Assembly (NCBI GenBank): GCA_016207465.1
Contig: JACQPP010000100.1
Coordinates: forward strand, 1-12,616
From: Methanobacteriota archaeon
Lineage (GTDB): Archaea; Halobacteriota; Syntropharchaeia; JACQPP01
Direction: 5' to 3'
DNA length: 12,616 nt
A program made the position numbers and the translations under genes. This document shows positions 6,162 to 12,616 of this stretch, in pieces (position 1 is the first letter of the stretch; the number at the start of each line of letters is the position of its first letter). A model generated the notes under the pieces. It saw only the letters and a program-made list of their open reading frames with translations. It ran no database searches and had not been told where the DNA came from.

Positions 6162-6881
6162 ATGCCCATCACGATTCTGAAACTCGGGGGCAGTCTCCTC
6201 ACCGACAAGTCCCATCCCTCCACCCCCCGCCCCCGGGCCATCTCCCTCGCCTCCCGGGAAATCGCCCGCTCCCCCCACCGGGGGCTGGTGCTCATCCACG
6301 GGGCGGGCTCCTACGGCCACCCCCAGGTGGCCCGCGGCCAGTCCCCCGCCGGGGTCCACGCCTCGGTCCGCCGCCTCACCCATCTCCTCCTCGACGCCCT
6401 CGCCCGCCGGGGAGTCATGGCGGTCCCCGTCCACCCCATGGCCTCGGTGGTTCTCGGGAAGAGGGGGCCGAGGATGGACACCGCCCCCCTCCGCGGGCTT
6501 CTCCGCGCGGGGATGGTCCCGGTGCTCCACGGCGACATGGTGGCCCGCGCCCAAGGGGGATTCGCAGTGCTCTCCGGGGACACCCTGGCCCGCCACCTCG
6601 CCCTCCAACTGGGGGCGCGGAGGGTGGGGATGGCCACCGACGTCCCCGGGGTCGTCGCCAACGGGGGTCCTTTGGCCCGGATGAGCCCCCGGGAGTTCCA
6701 GAGGCTCGACCTCTCTTCTCCCGGTGGGCGTGATGTGACCGGGGGCATGGAGGGCAAGCTCCGCGAGCTGCTCCACCTGGCCCGCCATGGGGTCCCCGCA
6801 TGGGTCTTCGATGGCGCGCGGCCTGGCAACATCTCCCGCTTCCTCCGCGGGGAGGGGGTGGGGACGCGCATCGTCGCCTGA
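6162..6881 (+). CDS. ipk: Isopentenyl phosphate kinase
   Basis: 239 aa, amino-acid-kinase fold, close to the usual archaeal length of about 250. It phosphorylates isopentenyl phosphate to IPP, the last step of the archaeal alternative mevalonate route. Visible marks are LKLGGSLLTDK (residues 6-16) with the phosphate-binding Lys, HGAGSYGH (46-53) whose final His53 matches the catalytic His of characterised IPKs, LSGD (137-140), TDVPGV (159-164) and DVTGGMEGK (191-199). The ATG at 6162 places the glycine loop directly at the N-terminus. No Shine-Dalgarno is evident. It ends 5 bp before fni, so the two are cotranscribed. Confidence 0.93.
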   Translation: MPITILKLGGSLLTDKSHPSTPRPRAISLASREIARSPHRGLVLIHGAGSYGHPQVARGQSPAGVHASVRRLTHLLLDALARRGVMAVPVHPMASVVLGKRGPRMDTAPLRGLLRAGMVPVLHGDMVARAQGGFAVLSGDTLARHLALQLGARRVGMATDVPGVVANGGPLARMSPREFQRLDLSSPGGRDVTGGMEGKLRELLHLARHGVPAWVFDGARPGNISRFLRGEGVGTRIVA

Positions 6882-6886
6882 GTCCC

Positions 6887-7987
6887 ATGCCGCGGAGGAA
6901 ACTGACGAGCCAGAGGAAGCTGGAGCACCTCCAGATTGTGGCCCATGAGCCCATCGAGTCGGTTTCCCGGTTCGGCGACGTGGAACTGCTCCACCGGGCC
7001 CTCCCCGAGGTGAACCGCCGCGAAATCCGGCTGGAGACCCCCTTTCTGGGGAAGACCCTCCGCGTGCCCCTGATGATTGTCTCCATGACCGGGGGCCACC
7101 CCGCCACCCGCCGGGTCAACCGGCGGCTCGGGGAGGCCGCCGAGAAGGTGGGGATGGGAATCGGGGTGGGGAGCCAGCGGGCCGCCCTGGAGGACCCCCA
7201 CCTGGTGGAGACCTACCGGGTGGTCCGGGAGGCCGCCCCCACCACGTTTGTCTACGGGAACATCGGGGTCCCCCAACTGCGGAAATACGGGGTGGAGGGG
7301 GTGCGGCGCATCGTGGAGATGGTGGAGGCCGACGCCCTCGCCATCCACCTCAACTTCCTCCAGGAGGCGGTCCAGCCCGAGGGGGACCTGGACGCCCGCG
7401 GCTGCCTGGGGATGGTCCGGCAGGTCTGCCGGGGCCTGCGGGTCCCCGTGCTGGTGAAGGAGACCGGGGCGGGCATCTCCCGCGAGGTCGCCCTCCAACT
7501 CCGGGGGGCCGGGGTCGCCGCGCTGGATGTCGGAGGCCTGGGGGGGACCAACTTCGCCCTGGTGGAGGCCCTCCGGGCCCACCGCAGGAGGGACCGCCTC
7601 CAGGAGCACCTCGGGAGGGTCTTCGCCGACTGGGGAATCCCCACCCCCCTCTCCATCCTCGAGTGCCAGGGACTCGGCCTCCCGGTGGTGGCCACCGGGG
7701 GCATCCGCAGCGGCCTCGACGTGGCCAAGTCCATCGCCCTCGGCGCCACCGCCGCCAGCGCGGGGCTCCCCTTCATCAAGGCCGCCATGACCTCCACCCG
7801 CATGGTGGAGGAGACCGCCCAGACCATGGTGGAGGAACTCCGCACCGCCATGTTCCTCACCGGCTCCCGCCGCCCCCGGGACCTCCGCCGCGCTCCCCTG
7901 CTTCTCACCGGCAGGACCCGGGAGATGGCCGAGCAGAGGGGCCTCTGGGACCCCCGCCGCGCCCGCGCCCCCCGGGGGACGCGATGA
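6887..7987 (+). CDS. fni: Isopentenyl-diphosphate delta-isomerase, type 2 (FMN-dependent)
   Basis: 366 aa, the standard size for Fni/IDI-2, which interconverts IPP and DMAPP using reduced FMN. The TIM-barrel signatures are complete: N-terminal RKLEHLQI, SMTGG (66-70), GVGSQRA (94-100), HLNFLQEAVQPEGD (154-167) for substrate and Mg binding, KETG (191-194), DVGGLGGTNF (214-223) and ATGGIRSG (269-276) for FMN phosphate. The C-terminal 30 residues are Arg/Pro-rich. The start ATG at 6887 is 5 bp after the ipk stop. The stop TGA overlaps the next ATG as ATGA, indicating translational coupling to the prenyl synthase. Confidence 0.95.
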   Translation: MPRRKLTSQRKLEHLQIVAHEPIESVSRFGDVELLHRALPEVNRREIRLETPFLGKTLRVPLMIVSMTGGHPATRRVNRRLGEAAEKVGMGIGVGSQRAALEDPHLVETYRVVREAAPTTFVYGNIGVPQLRKYGVEGVRRIVEMVEADALAIHLNFLQEAVQPEGDLDARGCLGMVRQVCRGLRVPVLVKETGAGISREVALQLRGAGVAALDVGGLGGTNFALVEALRAHRRRDRLQEHLGRVFADWGIPTPLSILECQGLGLPVVATGGIRSGLDVAKSIALGATAASAGLPFIKAAMTSTRMVEETAQTMVEELRTAMFLTGSRRPRDLRRAPLLLTGRTREMAEQRGLWDPRRARAPRGTR

Positions 7988-8940
7988 GCCCGCCGGGTCT
8001 GGAGAGGGAACTGGAGCGCCGGGGCCGGGAGGTGGGCCGATACCTGGAGTCCCACATCCGCCTGGACGAGCCCACCCTCCAGGGGGCCAGCCTCCACCTC
8101 CTCCACGCGGGTGGCAAGCGGATGCGCCCCGCCCTCCTCCTCCTGGCCGCCGAGGCCTGCGGCGGGAGCCCCCGGAGGCTGCTGCCGGCCGCCGCCGCCG
8201 TCGAGCTGGTCCACACCTTCACCCTCATCCACGATGACATCATGGACCAGGACACCCTCCGCCGGGGGGTCCCCACCGTCCACACCCGCTACGGGCTGCC
8301 GGCCGCCATCCTCGCCGGGGACACCCGCTACTCCAAGGCATTCGAGCTGCTCGCCCGCTCCCGGGCCCCCTCATCACGGCTCGCCGCCTCCTCCCTCCGG
8401 CTCGCGGAGACCTGCGTGGAAATCTGCGAGGGCCAGGCCCTCGACATGGCCTACGAGAACCACCACCGGGTCACCGAGGCCCACTACATCGAGATGGTCC
8501 GCCGCAAGACCGCCAGCCTCATCGCCGCCTCTGCCTCCCTCGGGGGCCTCCTCGCCGGGGCCACTCCGGCCACCGTAGCCCGCCTCGACGCCTGCGGGAC
8601 CGCCATGGGCATCGGATTCCAGATATCCGATGACATCCTGGGGCTCACCACCACCGAGAAGACCCTCGGCAAGAGGCGGGGCAACGACCTCGTGCGGGGC
8701 AAGAAGACTCTCGTCTGGCTCCACGCCACCCGACGCGGATTCAAGCCCCCCCGCGGGGACCGGGCCTCCATCGAGAGGGCCATCCGCCAACTGGAAAACC
8801 TGGGCTCCATCGGCTACGCCCGCCAGCGGGCCGAGGAATACCGCCATCGGGCCCGCCGGGCCCTCGCCCCCCTCCTCGGGTCCCGGGCCAAGAGCCTGCT
8901 CCTGGAGTTCGCCGACTACTCCGTGAGACGCGGACACTGA
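7984..8940 (+). CDS. Short-chain polyprenyl diphosphate synthase, probably GGPP synthase
   Basis: 318 aa. Trans-prenyltransferases condense IPP with allylic diphosphates; in archaea the C20 product feeds ether-lipid synthesis. Motifs are GGKRMRP (43-49), the first Asp-rich motif DDIMD (84-88), AGDTRYSKAFELL, the second Asp-rich motif DDILG (216-220), and GKRRGNDLVRGKKTL. The fifth residue before DDxxD is Phe79; in archaeal type I GGPP synthases an aromatic there blocks chains beyond C20. That supports GGPP as the product, though chain length is inferred, not shown. The ATG at 7984 overlaps the fni stop, with a GGGGGACGC ribosome-site-like stretch just before it. It is the last gene of the isoprenoid operon. 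Confidence 0.92.
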   Translation: MSPPGLERELERRGREVGRYLESHIRLDEPTLQGASLHLLHAGGKRMRPALLLLAAEACGGSPRRLLPAAAAVELVHTFTLIHDDIMDQDTLRRGVPTVHTRYGLPAAILAGDTRYSKAFELLARSRAPSSRLAASSLRLAETCVEICEGQALDMAYENHHRVTEAHYIEMVRRKTASLIAASASLGGLLAGATPATVARLDACGTAMGIGFQISDDILGLTTTEKTLGKRRGNDLVRGKKTLVWLHATRRGFKPPRGDRASIERAIRQLENLGSIGYARQRAEEYRHRARRALAPLLGSRAKSLLLEFADYSVRRGH

Positions 8941-8942
8941 CG

Positions 8943-9009
8943 AATCCGCAGATGCCGCAGATATCACAGATGGATTTTTAAATCTGCGCCATCTGCGTAA
9001 TCTGCGGAT
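8943..9009. repeat. Palindrome built of three 9-nt units per arm (two-way terminator candidate)
   Basis: The left arm has three units of period 9 (AATCCGCAG, ATGCCGCAG, ATATCACAG), and the right arm mirrors them (ATCTGCGCC, ATCTGCGTA, ATCTGCGGA). The outer 10 bp (8944-8953 with 9000-9009) and the middle CGCAGAT/ATCTGCG (8956-8962 with 8991-8997) pair perfectly. The inner unit pairs with one or two mismatches around a GGATTTTTAA loop. It fills the gap between the 3' ends of the prenyl synthase and channel genes, so it may end transcription from both sides. The repeat-unit design also resembles dispersed intergenic palindromes. Confidence 0.75.
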
Positions 9010-9022
9010 AAAACCCCCCGGC

Positions 9023-9820
9023 TCAACTTTTCTTCCGTGCCTTCGCGAGATACGCCTCGACCCTCTCCACCAGGCTCCGGGCCTCCGCATCCGTCAGGTT
9101 GGGGGCGTCGCCGAGCCGCTTCTGGATGGCCTCCAGGTCGGGGTCCACCCCGGTGAGCCGCTGGGCCAGCACCACCCCCATGAGGGCGATGAGGGTGCCG
9201 AAGAGGGTGATTCCCGCCACCATGGTGAAGACCCCCACCATGCGCCCCGGGGGTGTCACGGGGTATCGGTCGCCGTATCCCACGGTGGTCACGGTGGCCG
9301 CGGCCCACCAGAGGCCGTCGGCCATGGTCTTGATGTTCCCCTCAGGGGCCTCCTTCTCGAACTCCCAGGCGGCGACGCCGCTCAGGAAGACTACCATGGC
9401 CACCACCAGGGCGAAGGGGATGAGGTGGGCCCGCCGCACGAAGTTCTTCAGGTAGTGGCTGAAGCGCATCATCCGCCCCGCGGCCCCCACCAGCCGAAGG
9501 ATGCGGGCCACCCGCAGGAGCCGGAACCCGCGGGCCACCACCCCCAGGAAGGCCTCGTTCTCCAGGGCCGCGAAGAGCACCGAGGGAAGCATCCCCACCA
9601 GCTCATACCAGTGCCGCCGGGCGTAGGCCCCCTTCCGCTCCTCCCGCCGGACCTTGGTGTAGAACTCGGCGGCGAAGACCCCCACGATGGCCAGGTCCAC
9701 CGCGTAGAGCAGGACGAGGTCCCCGGGGGAGAGGACCACCAGGAACTCCACCAGGATGAGGACCACCGACACCACGGCCAGGACCACCATGGCCAGGTCA
9801 ATGGCCACTTCGCGCTTCAT
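9023..9820 (-). CDS. Voltage-gated potassium channel (Kv/KvAP-like)
   Basis: 265 aa from the ATG at 9820, a six-helix channel subunit expected to form tetramers in the cytoplasmic membrane. S1 is about residues 8-30, S2 35-53 and S3 70-86. S4 carries Arg at every third position (R97, R100, R103, R106, R109), the hallmark of a voltage sensor. S5 is about 132-152, the pore helix 165-178, the selectivity filter TTVGYGD 178-184, and S6 193-220. The 45-residue cytoplasmic tail is helical and charged (DLEAIQKRLGD, LVERVEAYLAKARKKS), with no RCK or cyclic-nucleotide domain visible. It lies 26 bp after the surface-protein gene on the same strand and is probably cotranscribed. Upstream in-frame sequence is a shadow of that gene, so the ATG at 9820 is preferred. 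Confidence 0.93.
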   Translation of the reverse strand: MKREVAIDLAMVVLAVVSVVLILVEFLVVLSPGDLVLLYAVDLAIVGVFAAEFYTKVRREERKGAYARRHWYELVGMLPSVLFAALENEAFLGVVARGFRLLRVARILRLVGAAGRMMRFSHYLKNFVRRAHLIPFALVVAMVVFLSGVAAWEFEKEAPEGNIKTMADGLWWAAATVTTVGYGDRYPVTPPGRMVGVFTMVAGITLFGTLIALMGVVLAQRLTGVDPDLEAIQKRLGDAPNLTDAEARSLVERVEAYLAKARKKS

Positions 9821-9846
9821 GGGGCCCCCTTGGGTCTCCCGCCTTT

Positions 9847-11112
9847 TTATTCTTTCTTCTTTTTCTCGGAGACCTTCCCCTTGGCCTTCCGGGAGATGTT
9901 GATGATGGTGACGATGGCCCCGATGGCCCCGCCGGTGACGGCGAACACCGAGACCAGGTCCTTGTACTGGTCCACGAACCCCCTGGCCTTGGCCGCGAGG
10001 GCCTTCTCGTTGGACTCTTTGGTGTAGAGGCTCTTCCTCTCGTCCTGGTAGGTGGCCCGGGCCGAGGGGAGGGTGCAGGGGCCCTCCTGGGTCACCGCGA
10101 TGGTGTAGGAGAGGACCTTCTCCCGGTCCTGGTCGAGGCTCCCGCTCCAGGCGGTGGGGCCGCTCCGCAGGGAAGCGCACCCCGGGGGGAGGGTGTCGGT
10201 CACATTCACCATGGGGGCGGGGGCGTTGCCCTCGTTCTTGATGGTGAGGGTCACGGAGACCTCGTCTCCCACGAATGGGTCGGCCTTGGAGATTTCCTTC
10301 CGCAGCGTGAGCCTGGGGGTGGCCTCCTGCTTGGCGGTGACCACCACGTTGATGTCGTTGCTGGTGGCGGTGAACCGCTTCCCCGCCTCGCTGAAGTAGA
10401 CCACCTTGGTGGGGTCCACCAGGCAGAGCCCCAGCTTCACCGGCTTCACGGTGTAGACCACCCGCTTCAACTCCTGGGCGTCCAGGTCCCCCTTGAAGGC
10501 GGGCTCCCCGGTCTGCAGTTTGAGGCAGTCGGGGAAGGCGGCGGTGAAGGAGACGTTGAGGGCCCGGCCGTCCCCCTCGTTGGTGACCTTGAGGATGATG
10601 TCCACCGCCTCGTCCACGGCGGCGGAGGTCTTGGCCACCTCCTGGGTGACCCGCAGCCGGGCGACCCCGGTCTGCTCGGCGGTGTAGACCCCCCGCTTGT
10701 TCACCTTCGCTCCCGCCGTGACCTCCAGGCTGGTGTCATCGGGCTTCCGGTATCCCGCCACCGCCCCGTAGGAGAGGCGGTAGAGCCCCGCCGGAAAGGA
10801 GGCGTTCACGTAGAAGCCGTTGCCCACCACCACCCGGTCAATCAGGATGTCCCCGTCCACCGGCTCGGTGATAATCTTGACCTCCCCGGTGGCCGCCGGT
10901 GTCGCGCTGGGCGACGGGCTGGGGCTCGCGTTGGCCGCGGGGCTCGGGGTGGCATTGGCCGGGCTGGGGCTCGCGTTCACCGGGCTCGCCGCGGGGCTCG
11001 GGGTGGGGGTGGCGTTGGACACGTTGGTCTGGTTCGTGGTGTTGTTCTGGGCCACGGCGGAGACCGCCAGGAGGCCCAGGAGCAGGCCGAGGAGTGCGTT
11101 TCGTGGGCTCAT
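9847..11112 (-). CDS. Membrane-anchored surface protein with PEGA-like and two DUF11-like domains
   Basis: 421 aa from the ATG at 11112. A signal peptide (1-21, cleavage after AVA) is followed by a Ser/Pro/Ala/Asn/Thr low-complexity stalk (22-75) with several N-X-S/T sequons (NNT, NQT, NVS, NAT, NAS), likely glycosylated. Residues about 77-135 resemble a PEGA module. About 150-260 and 266-358 look like two DUF11/CARDB-type Ig-like repeats (ILKVTNEGDGRALNVSFTAA; VTLTIKNEGNAPAPMVNVTD), each with a pair of Cys probably forming a disulfide (C196/C230, C312/C346). A transmembrane helix lies at about 385-407, followed by a lysine-rich cytoplasmic tail. There is no PGF-CTERM; the anchor is a true membrane helix. 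It precedes the Kv-type channel in one unit and may contact it; no function is established. Confidence 0.85.
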   Translation of the reverse strand: MSPRNALLGLLLGLLAVSAVAQNNTTNQTNVSNATPTPSPAASPVNASPSPANATPSPAANASPSPSPSATPAATGEVKIITEPVDGDILIDRVVVGNGFYVNASFPAGLYRLSYGAVAGYRKPDDTSLEVTAGAKVNKRGVYTAEQTGVARLRVTQEVAKTSAAVDEAVDIILKVTNEGDGRALNVSFTAAFPDCLKLQTGEPAFKGDLDAQELKRVVYTVKPVKLGLCLVDPTKVVYFSEAGKRFTATSNDINVVVTAKQEATPRLTLRKEISKADPFVGDEVSVTLTIKNEGNAPAPMVNVTDTLPPGCASLRSGPTAWSGSLDQDREKVLSYTIAVTQEGPCTLPSARATYQDERKSLYTKESNEKALAAKARGFVDQYKDLVSVFAVTGGAIGAIVTIINISRKAKGKVSEKKKKE

Positions 11113-11125
11113 CGGAGGGGGGATA

Positions 11126-11144
11126 CCCCCATGGGGGATTTAAA
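11126..11144 (-). promoter_or_regulatory. Promoter of the surface-protein/channel unit with a perfect palindrome
   Basis: TTTAAA (11139-11144) is centred about 30 nt before the ATG at 11112, giving a start near 11115 and a very short or absent leader. Directly downstream of the box is CCCCCATGGGGG (11126-11137), a perfect 12-bp palindrome between the TATA box and the start, where a bound repressor would block polymerase. No Shine-Dalgarno is present. Confidence 0.5.
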
Positions 11145-11162
11145 CCTTTCCCGGGCGATTAA

Positions 11163-11186
11163 ATGCCCGCTCGCTTCGCTCGCGGG
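11163..11186. repeat. Hairpin 1 of the array (CCCGC...GCGGG)
   Basis: CCCGC at 11166-11170 pairs with GCGGG at 11182-11186. Inside, two mismatches are followed by a GC/GC pair closing a TTC loop. Read on the minus strand the mismatches are tandem G-A pairs, which can still stack. It is followed on the + strand by a T7 run that is itself part of the next hairpin. Confidence 0.55.
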
Positions 11187-11217
11187 TGTTTTTTTCCCGC
11201 TGCGCGGGAAAAAAACA
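11187..11217. terminator. Hairpin 2: 14-bp perfect stem with T7/A7 arms
   Basis: TGTTTTTTTCCCGC pairs perfectly with GCGGGAAAAAAACA around the triloop TGC (11201-11203). Either strand reads as a GC-rich stem flanked by seven T and seven A, so it can act as a terminator in both directions. In the minus direction it could stop transcripts running out of srp54 before the surface-protein promoter. Confidence 0.7.
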
Positions 11218-11259
11218 TGATGGGGGTTTCGGGTTTCGCTATCCATATGCCCCTTTTTA

Positions 11260-11288
11260 TGGAATTTTTGCCGAAGGCAAAAATTCCA
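11260..11288. terminator. Hairpin 3: 13-bp perfect stem, GAA triloop
   Basis: TGGAATTTTTGCC (11260-11272) pairs perfectly with GGCAAAAATTCCA (11276-11288) around GAA. It lies 27 bp past the srp54 stop. Like hairpin 2 it has symmetric T/A runs in its arms, which suits two-way termination or mRNA 3'-end protection. Confidence 0.65.
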
Positions 11289-11289
11289 C

Positions 11290-11310
11290 GGGTGCACCGT
11301 AGGCGCACCC
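11290..11310. repeat. Hairpin 4: GGGTGC...GCACCC
   Basis: GGGTGC (11290-11295) pairs with GCACCC (11305-11310). Inside, one A-C mismatch is followed by CC/GG closing the triloop GTA. It begins 4 bp after the srp54 stop in the minus direction and directly abuts hairpin 3. Confidence 0.55.
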
Positions 11311-11314
11311 CCCA

Positions 11315-12616
11315 TCAACTGCCGAACATCTTCATCAGTTTCTTCATCCCCCCGCGGCTCGAGCCCAGCCGCTTCAGGGTGTTCTGCATGGTCCGGTGGT
11401 ACTTCAGCAATTCCCGGACCTCCTCCGGGGTGGAGCCCGAGCCCCGGGCCACCCGGGTGATGCGCGAACCCGCCAGCAACTTCGGGTTCTCCTTCTCCTC
11501 CGGGGTCATGGAGTCCATGATATACTTGTACTTCTCCAGTTTGCCCTTGGTCATCTCGAACTGCTTCTCGTCCAGGTTCACCCCCGCGGCCCCCAGGGGG
11601 AGCATCCCCAGCACATTCTTCAGGGGCCCGAGTTTGCGCAGGGCCTCCAACTGGGAGTAGAGGTCGTTGAGGGTGAACTTGCCCTTCAGCATCCCCTGCA
11701 CGTCCACCTCGTCCCCCCGCAGGGCCTCCTCGGCCTTCTCCGCCAGCGCCCGGAGGTCCCCCATCCCCAGCAGCCGGGAGAGGAACCCGTCGGGCTCGAA
11801 CCGCTCGAACTCGTCCACGTCCTCCCCCGTCCCCACGAACGCCACCCCCGCGCCGGTCTCCGCCACCGCCGAGAGGGCCCCCCCGCCCTTGGCCGTGCCG
11901 TCCATCTTGGTGATGACGACCCCGGTCAGCCCGACGGCCTCGTGGAAGGCCCGCGCATGGTCGCGGGCCGACTGCCCCATGGCCGCGTCCAGCACCAGAA
12001 TCTTCCCATCGGGCTCCGCCGCCCGGACAATGGCCTTCAGTTCGCGGATGAGGTCCCCGTCGAGGGCATGGCGCCCCGCGGTGTCCACGATGCGCACATC
12101 CACGTCGGAATGGGCCTTCAGCCCACTCCGCACAATCCTCACCGGGTCCTTCTCCCCCTTCTCCCCGTAGAAGGGGACCCCCATCTTCGCGCACAGTTGC
12201 TCCAACTGCTCCATCGCGGCGGGCCGGTAGACGTCGGCGCAGATGACCGCCGGGCGGAGGCCCTTCCTCTGATACCACCGCGCCATCTTGGCGCAGGTGG
12301 TGGTCTTCCCCGCCCCATACAGGCCCGCCAGCAGGAGGGTCTGCTTCTTCAACTCGACCGGGGCCGCCTTCCCCACCACCGCCGACAACTCCTGGTAGAT
12401 GATGCGCAGCACATGCTCCCGGGGGGTCATCCCCGGCGGCGGCTTCTCCTCCAGCGACCTCTTCCGAATCTTCTGGGAGAGGTCCATCACCAGACGCACG
12501 TTCACATCGGACCCCAGCAATGCGCGCTGGATGTCCTTCACCGTCGCATCCACCGCCTCCTTGTCTATGCGCCCCAGGGTGGCCAGCCGCTTGAGGGCGT
12601 CCCGCAGACCGGAGCC
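11315..12616 (-). CDS. srp54: Signal recognition particle GTPase SRP54 (5' end outside the window)
   Basis: 433 codons are visible. The frame stays open to the edge and begins GSGLRDALKRLATLGRIDKE, so only about 6 residues are missing from a normal archaeal SRP54 of about 440. Residues here are counted from the edge. The N domain is followed by the GTPase: GLYGAGKTT (98-106), DTAGR (178-182), TKMDG (236-240) and GTGEDVDEFERFEPDGFLSRLLGMGD (from about 262). The methionine-rich M domain follows, with SRITRVARGSG (384-394), the SRP-RNA-binding helix region. The protein binds 7S RNA and signal peptides and docks on FtsY to deliver nascent membrane and secreted proteins. The first G motif has Tyr where Gln is usual. 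The short internal GTG start at 12553 is not the true start. Confidence 0.96.
   Translation of the reverse strand, partial: GSGLRDALKRLATLGRIDKEAVDATVKDIQRALLGSDVNVRLVMDLSQKIRKRSLEEKPPPGMTPREHVLRIIYQELSAVVGKAAPVELKKQTLLLAGLYGAGKTTTCAKMARWYQRKGLRPAVICADVYRPAAMEQLEQLCAKMGVPFYGEKGEKDPVRIVRSGLKAHSDVDVRIVDTAGRHALDGDLIRELKAIVRAAEPDGKILVLDAAMGQSARDHARAFHEAVGLTGVVITKMDGTAKGGGALSAVAETGAGVAFVGTGEDVDEFERFEPDGFLSRLLGMGDLRALAEKAEEALRGDEVDVQGMLKGKFTLNDLYSQLEALRKLGPLKNVLGMLPLGAAGVNLDEKQFEMTKGKLEKYKYIMDSMTPEEKENPKLLAGSRITRVARGSGSTPEEVRELLKYHRTMQNTLKRLGSSRGGMKKLMKMFGS

Noticed and set aside
4067..6295. 742-codon minus-strand open frame across the regulator, VWA and mevalonate kinase genes
   Set aside because: It runs antisense to two genes and out of frame over a third, has repetitive Gly/Pro/Arg composition, and no motif. 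All three covered genes have clear family signatures.
8943..9009. Short repeat cluster as a CRISPR array
   Set aside because: Units are only 9 nt, have no unique spacers, and form a palindrome. No cas genes are nearby.
10890..11045. Tandem repeats in the surface-protein gene as a mobile or phase-variable element
   Set aside because: The repetition follows from codons for the Ser/Pro/Ala/Asn stalk. The units are imperfect and in frame, without target-site duplications.

Overview
The window is archaeal, GC-rich (coding parts roughly two thirds G+C by eye) and gene-dense. The archaeal signs are an alternative mevalonate cluster with isopentenyl phosphate kinase, a type 2 IPP isomerase and a short-chain GGPP-synthase-like enzyme, an archaeal-type SRP54, RtcA, a PGF-CTERM surface protein, TATA-like boxes placed about 26 nt before starts, and few strong Shine-Dalgarno sites. 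A high-GC euryarchaeal lineage (for example Thermoplasmatota-related) fits, but the sequence alone does not fix the taxon. Nothing here requires recent gene transfer.

Layout. A 3' gene fragment on + (2-97) is followed by a secreted beta-propeller/PEGA protein with a PGF-CTERM sorting signal (130-1707, +). Its end overlaps the tail of a minus-strand pair: a CinA-like nucleotide pyrophosphatase gene and rtcA, coupled by ATGA (1670-3411). An AT-rich spacer of about 340 bp (3412-3752) separates this pair from a divergent winged-helix regulator (3753-4193, +). The spacer carries inverted repeats, a TATA box and a long leader with a small ORF, a hairpin and a T tract. A VWA/MIDAS protein (4243-5184, -) converges on the regulator. 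It shares only 34 bp with the divergent isoprenoid operon mvk-ipk-fni-ggpps (5219-8940, +). That operon ends at a striking three-unit palindrome (8943-9009), which is also the 3' end of a minus-strand pair. This pair is a DUF11/PEGA-like membrane-anchored surface protein followed by a Kv-type potassium channel (9023-11112). A 200-bp spacer packed with perfect triloop hairpins (11163-11310) separates it from srp54, which runs off the right edge.

How the genes work together. Mvk phosphorylates mevalonate. Ipk makes IPP from isopentenyl phosphate. Fni balances IPP and DMAPP. The prenyl synthase builds C20 chains for archaeal ether lipids. The phosphomevalonate dehydratase or decarboxylase steps needed between Mvk and Ipk are not in the window. 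The flanking genes are mostly envelope- or membrane-related: two secreted/anchored proteins, a K+ channel and SRP54. CinA-like/RtcA looks like a small nucleotide/RNA-end-processing pair. The most unusual material is non-coding: the hairpin array before the surface-protein promoter, the 9-nt-unit palindrome, and the structured leader and repeats around the winged-helix gene.
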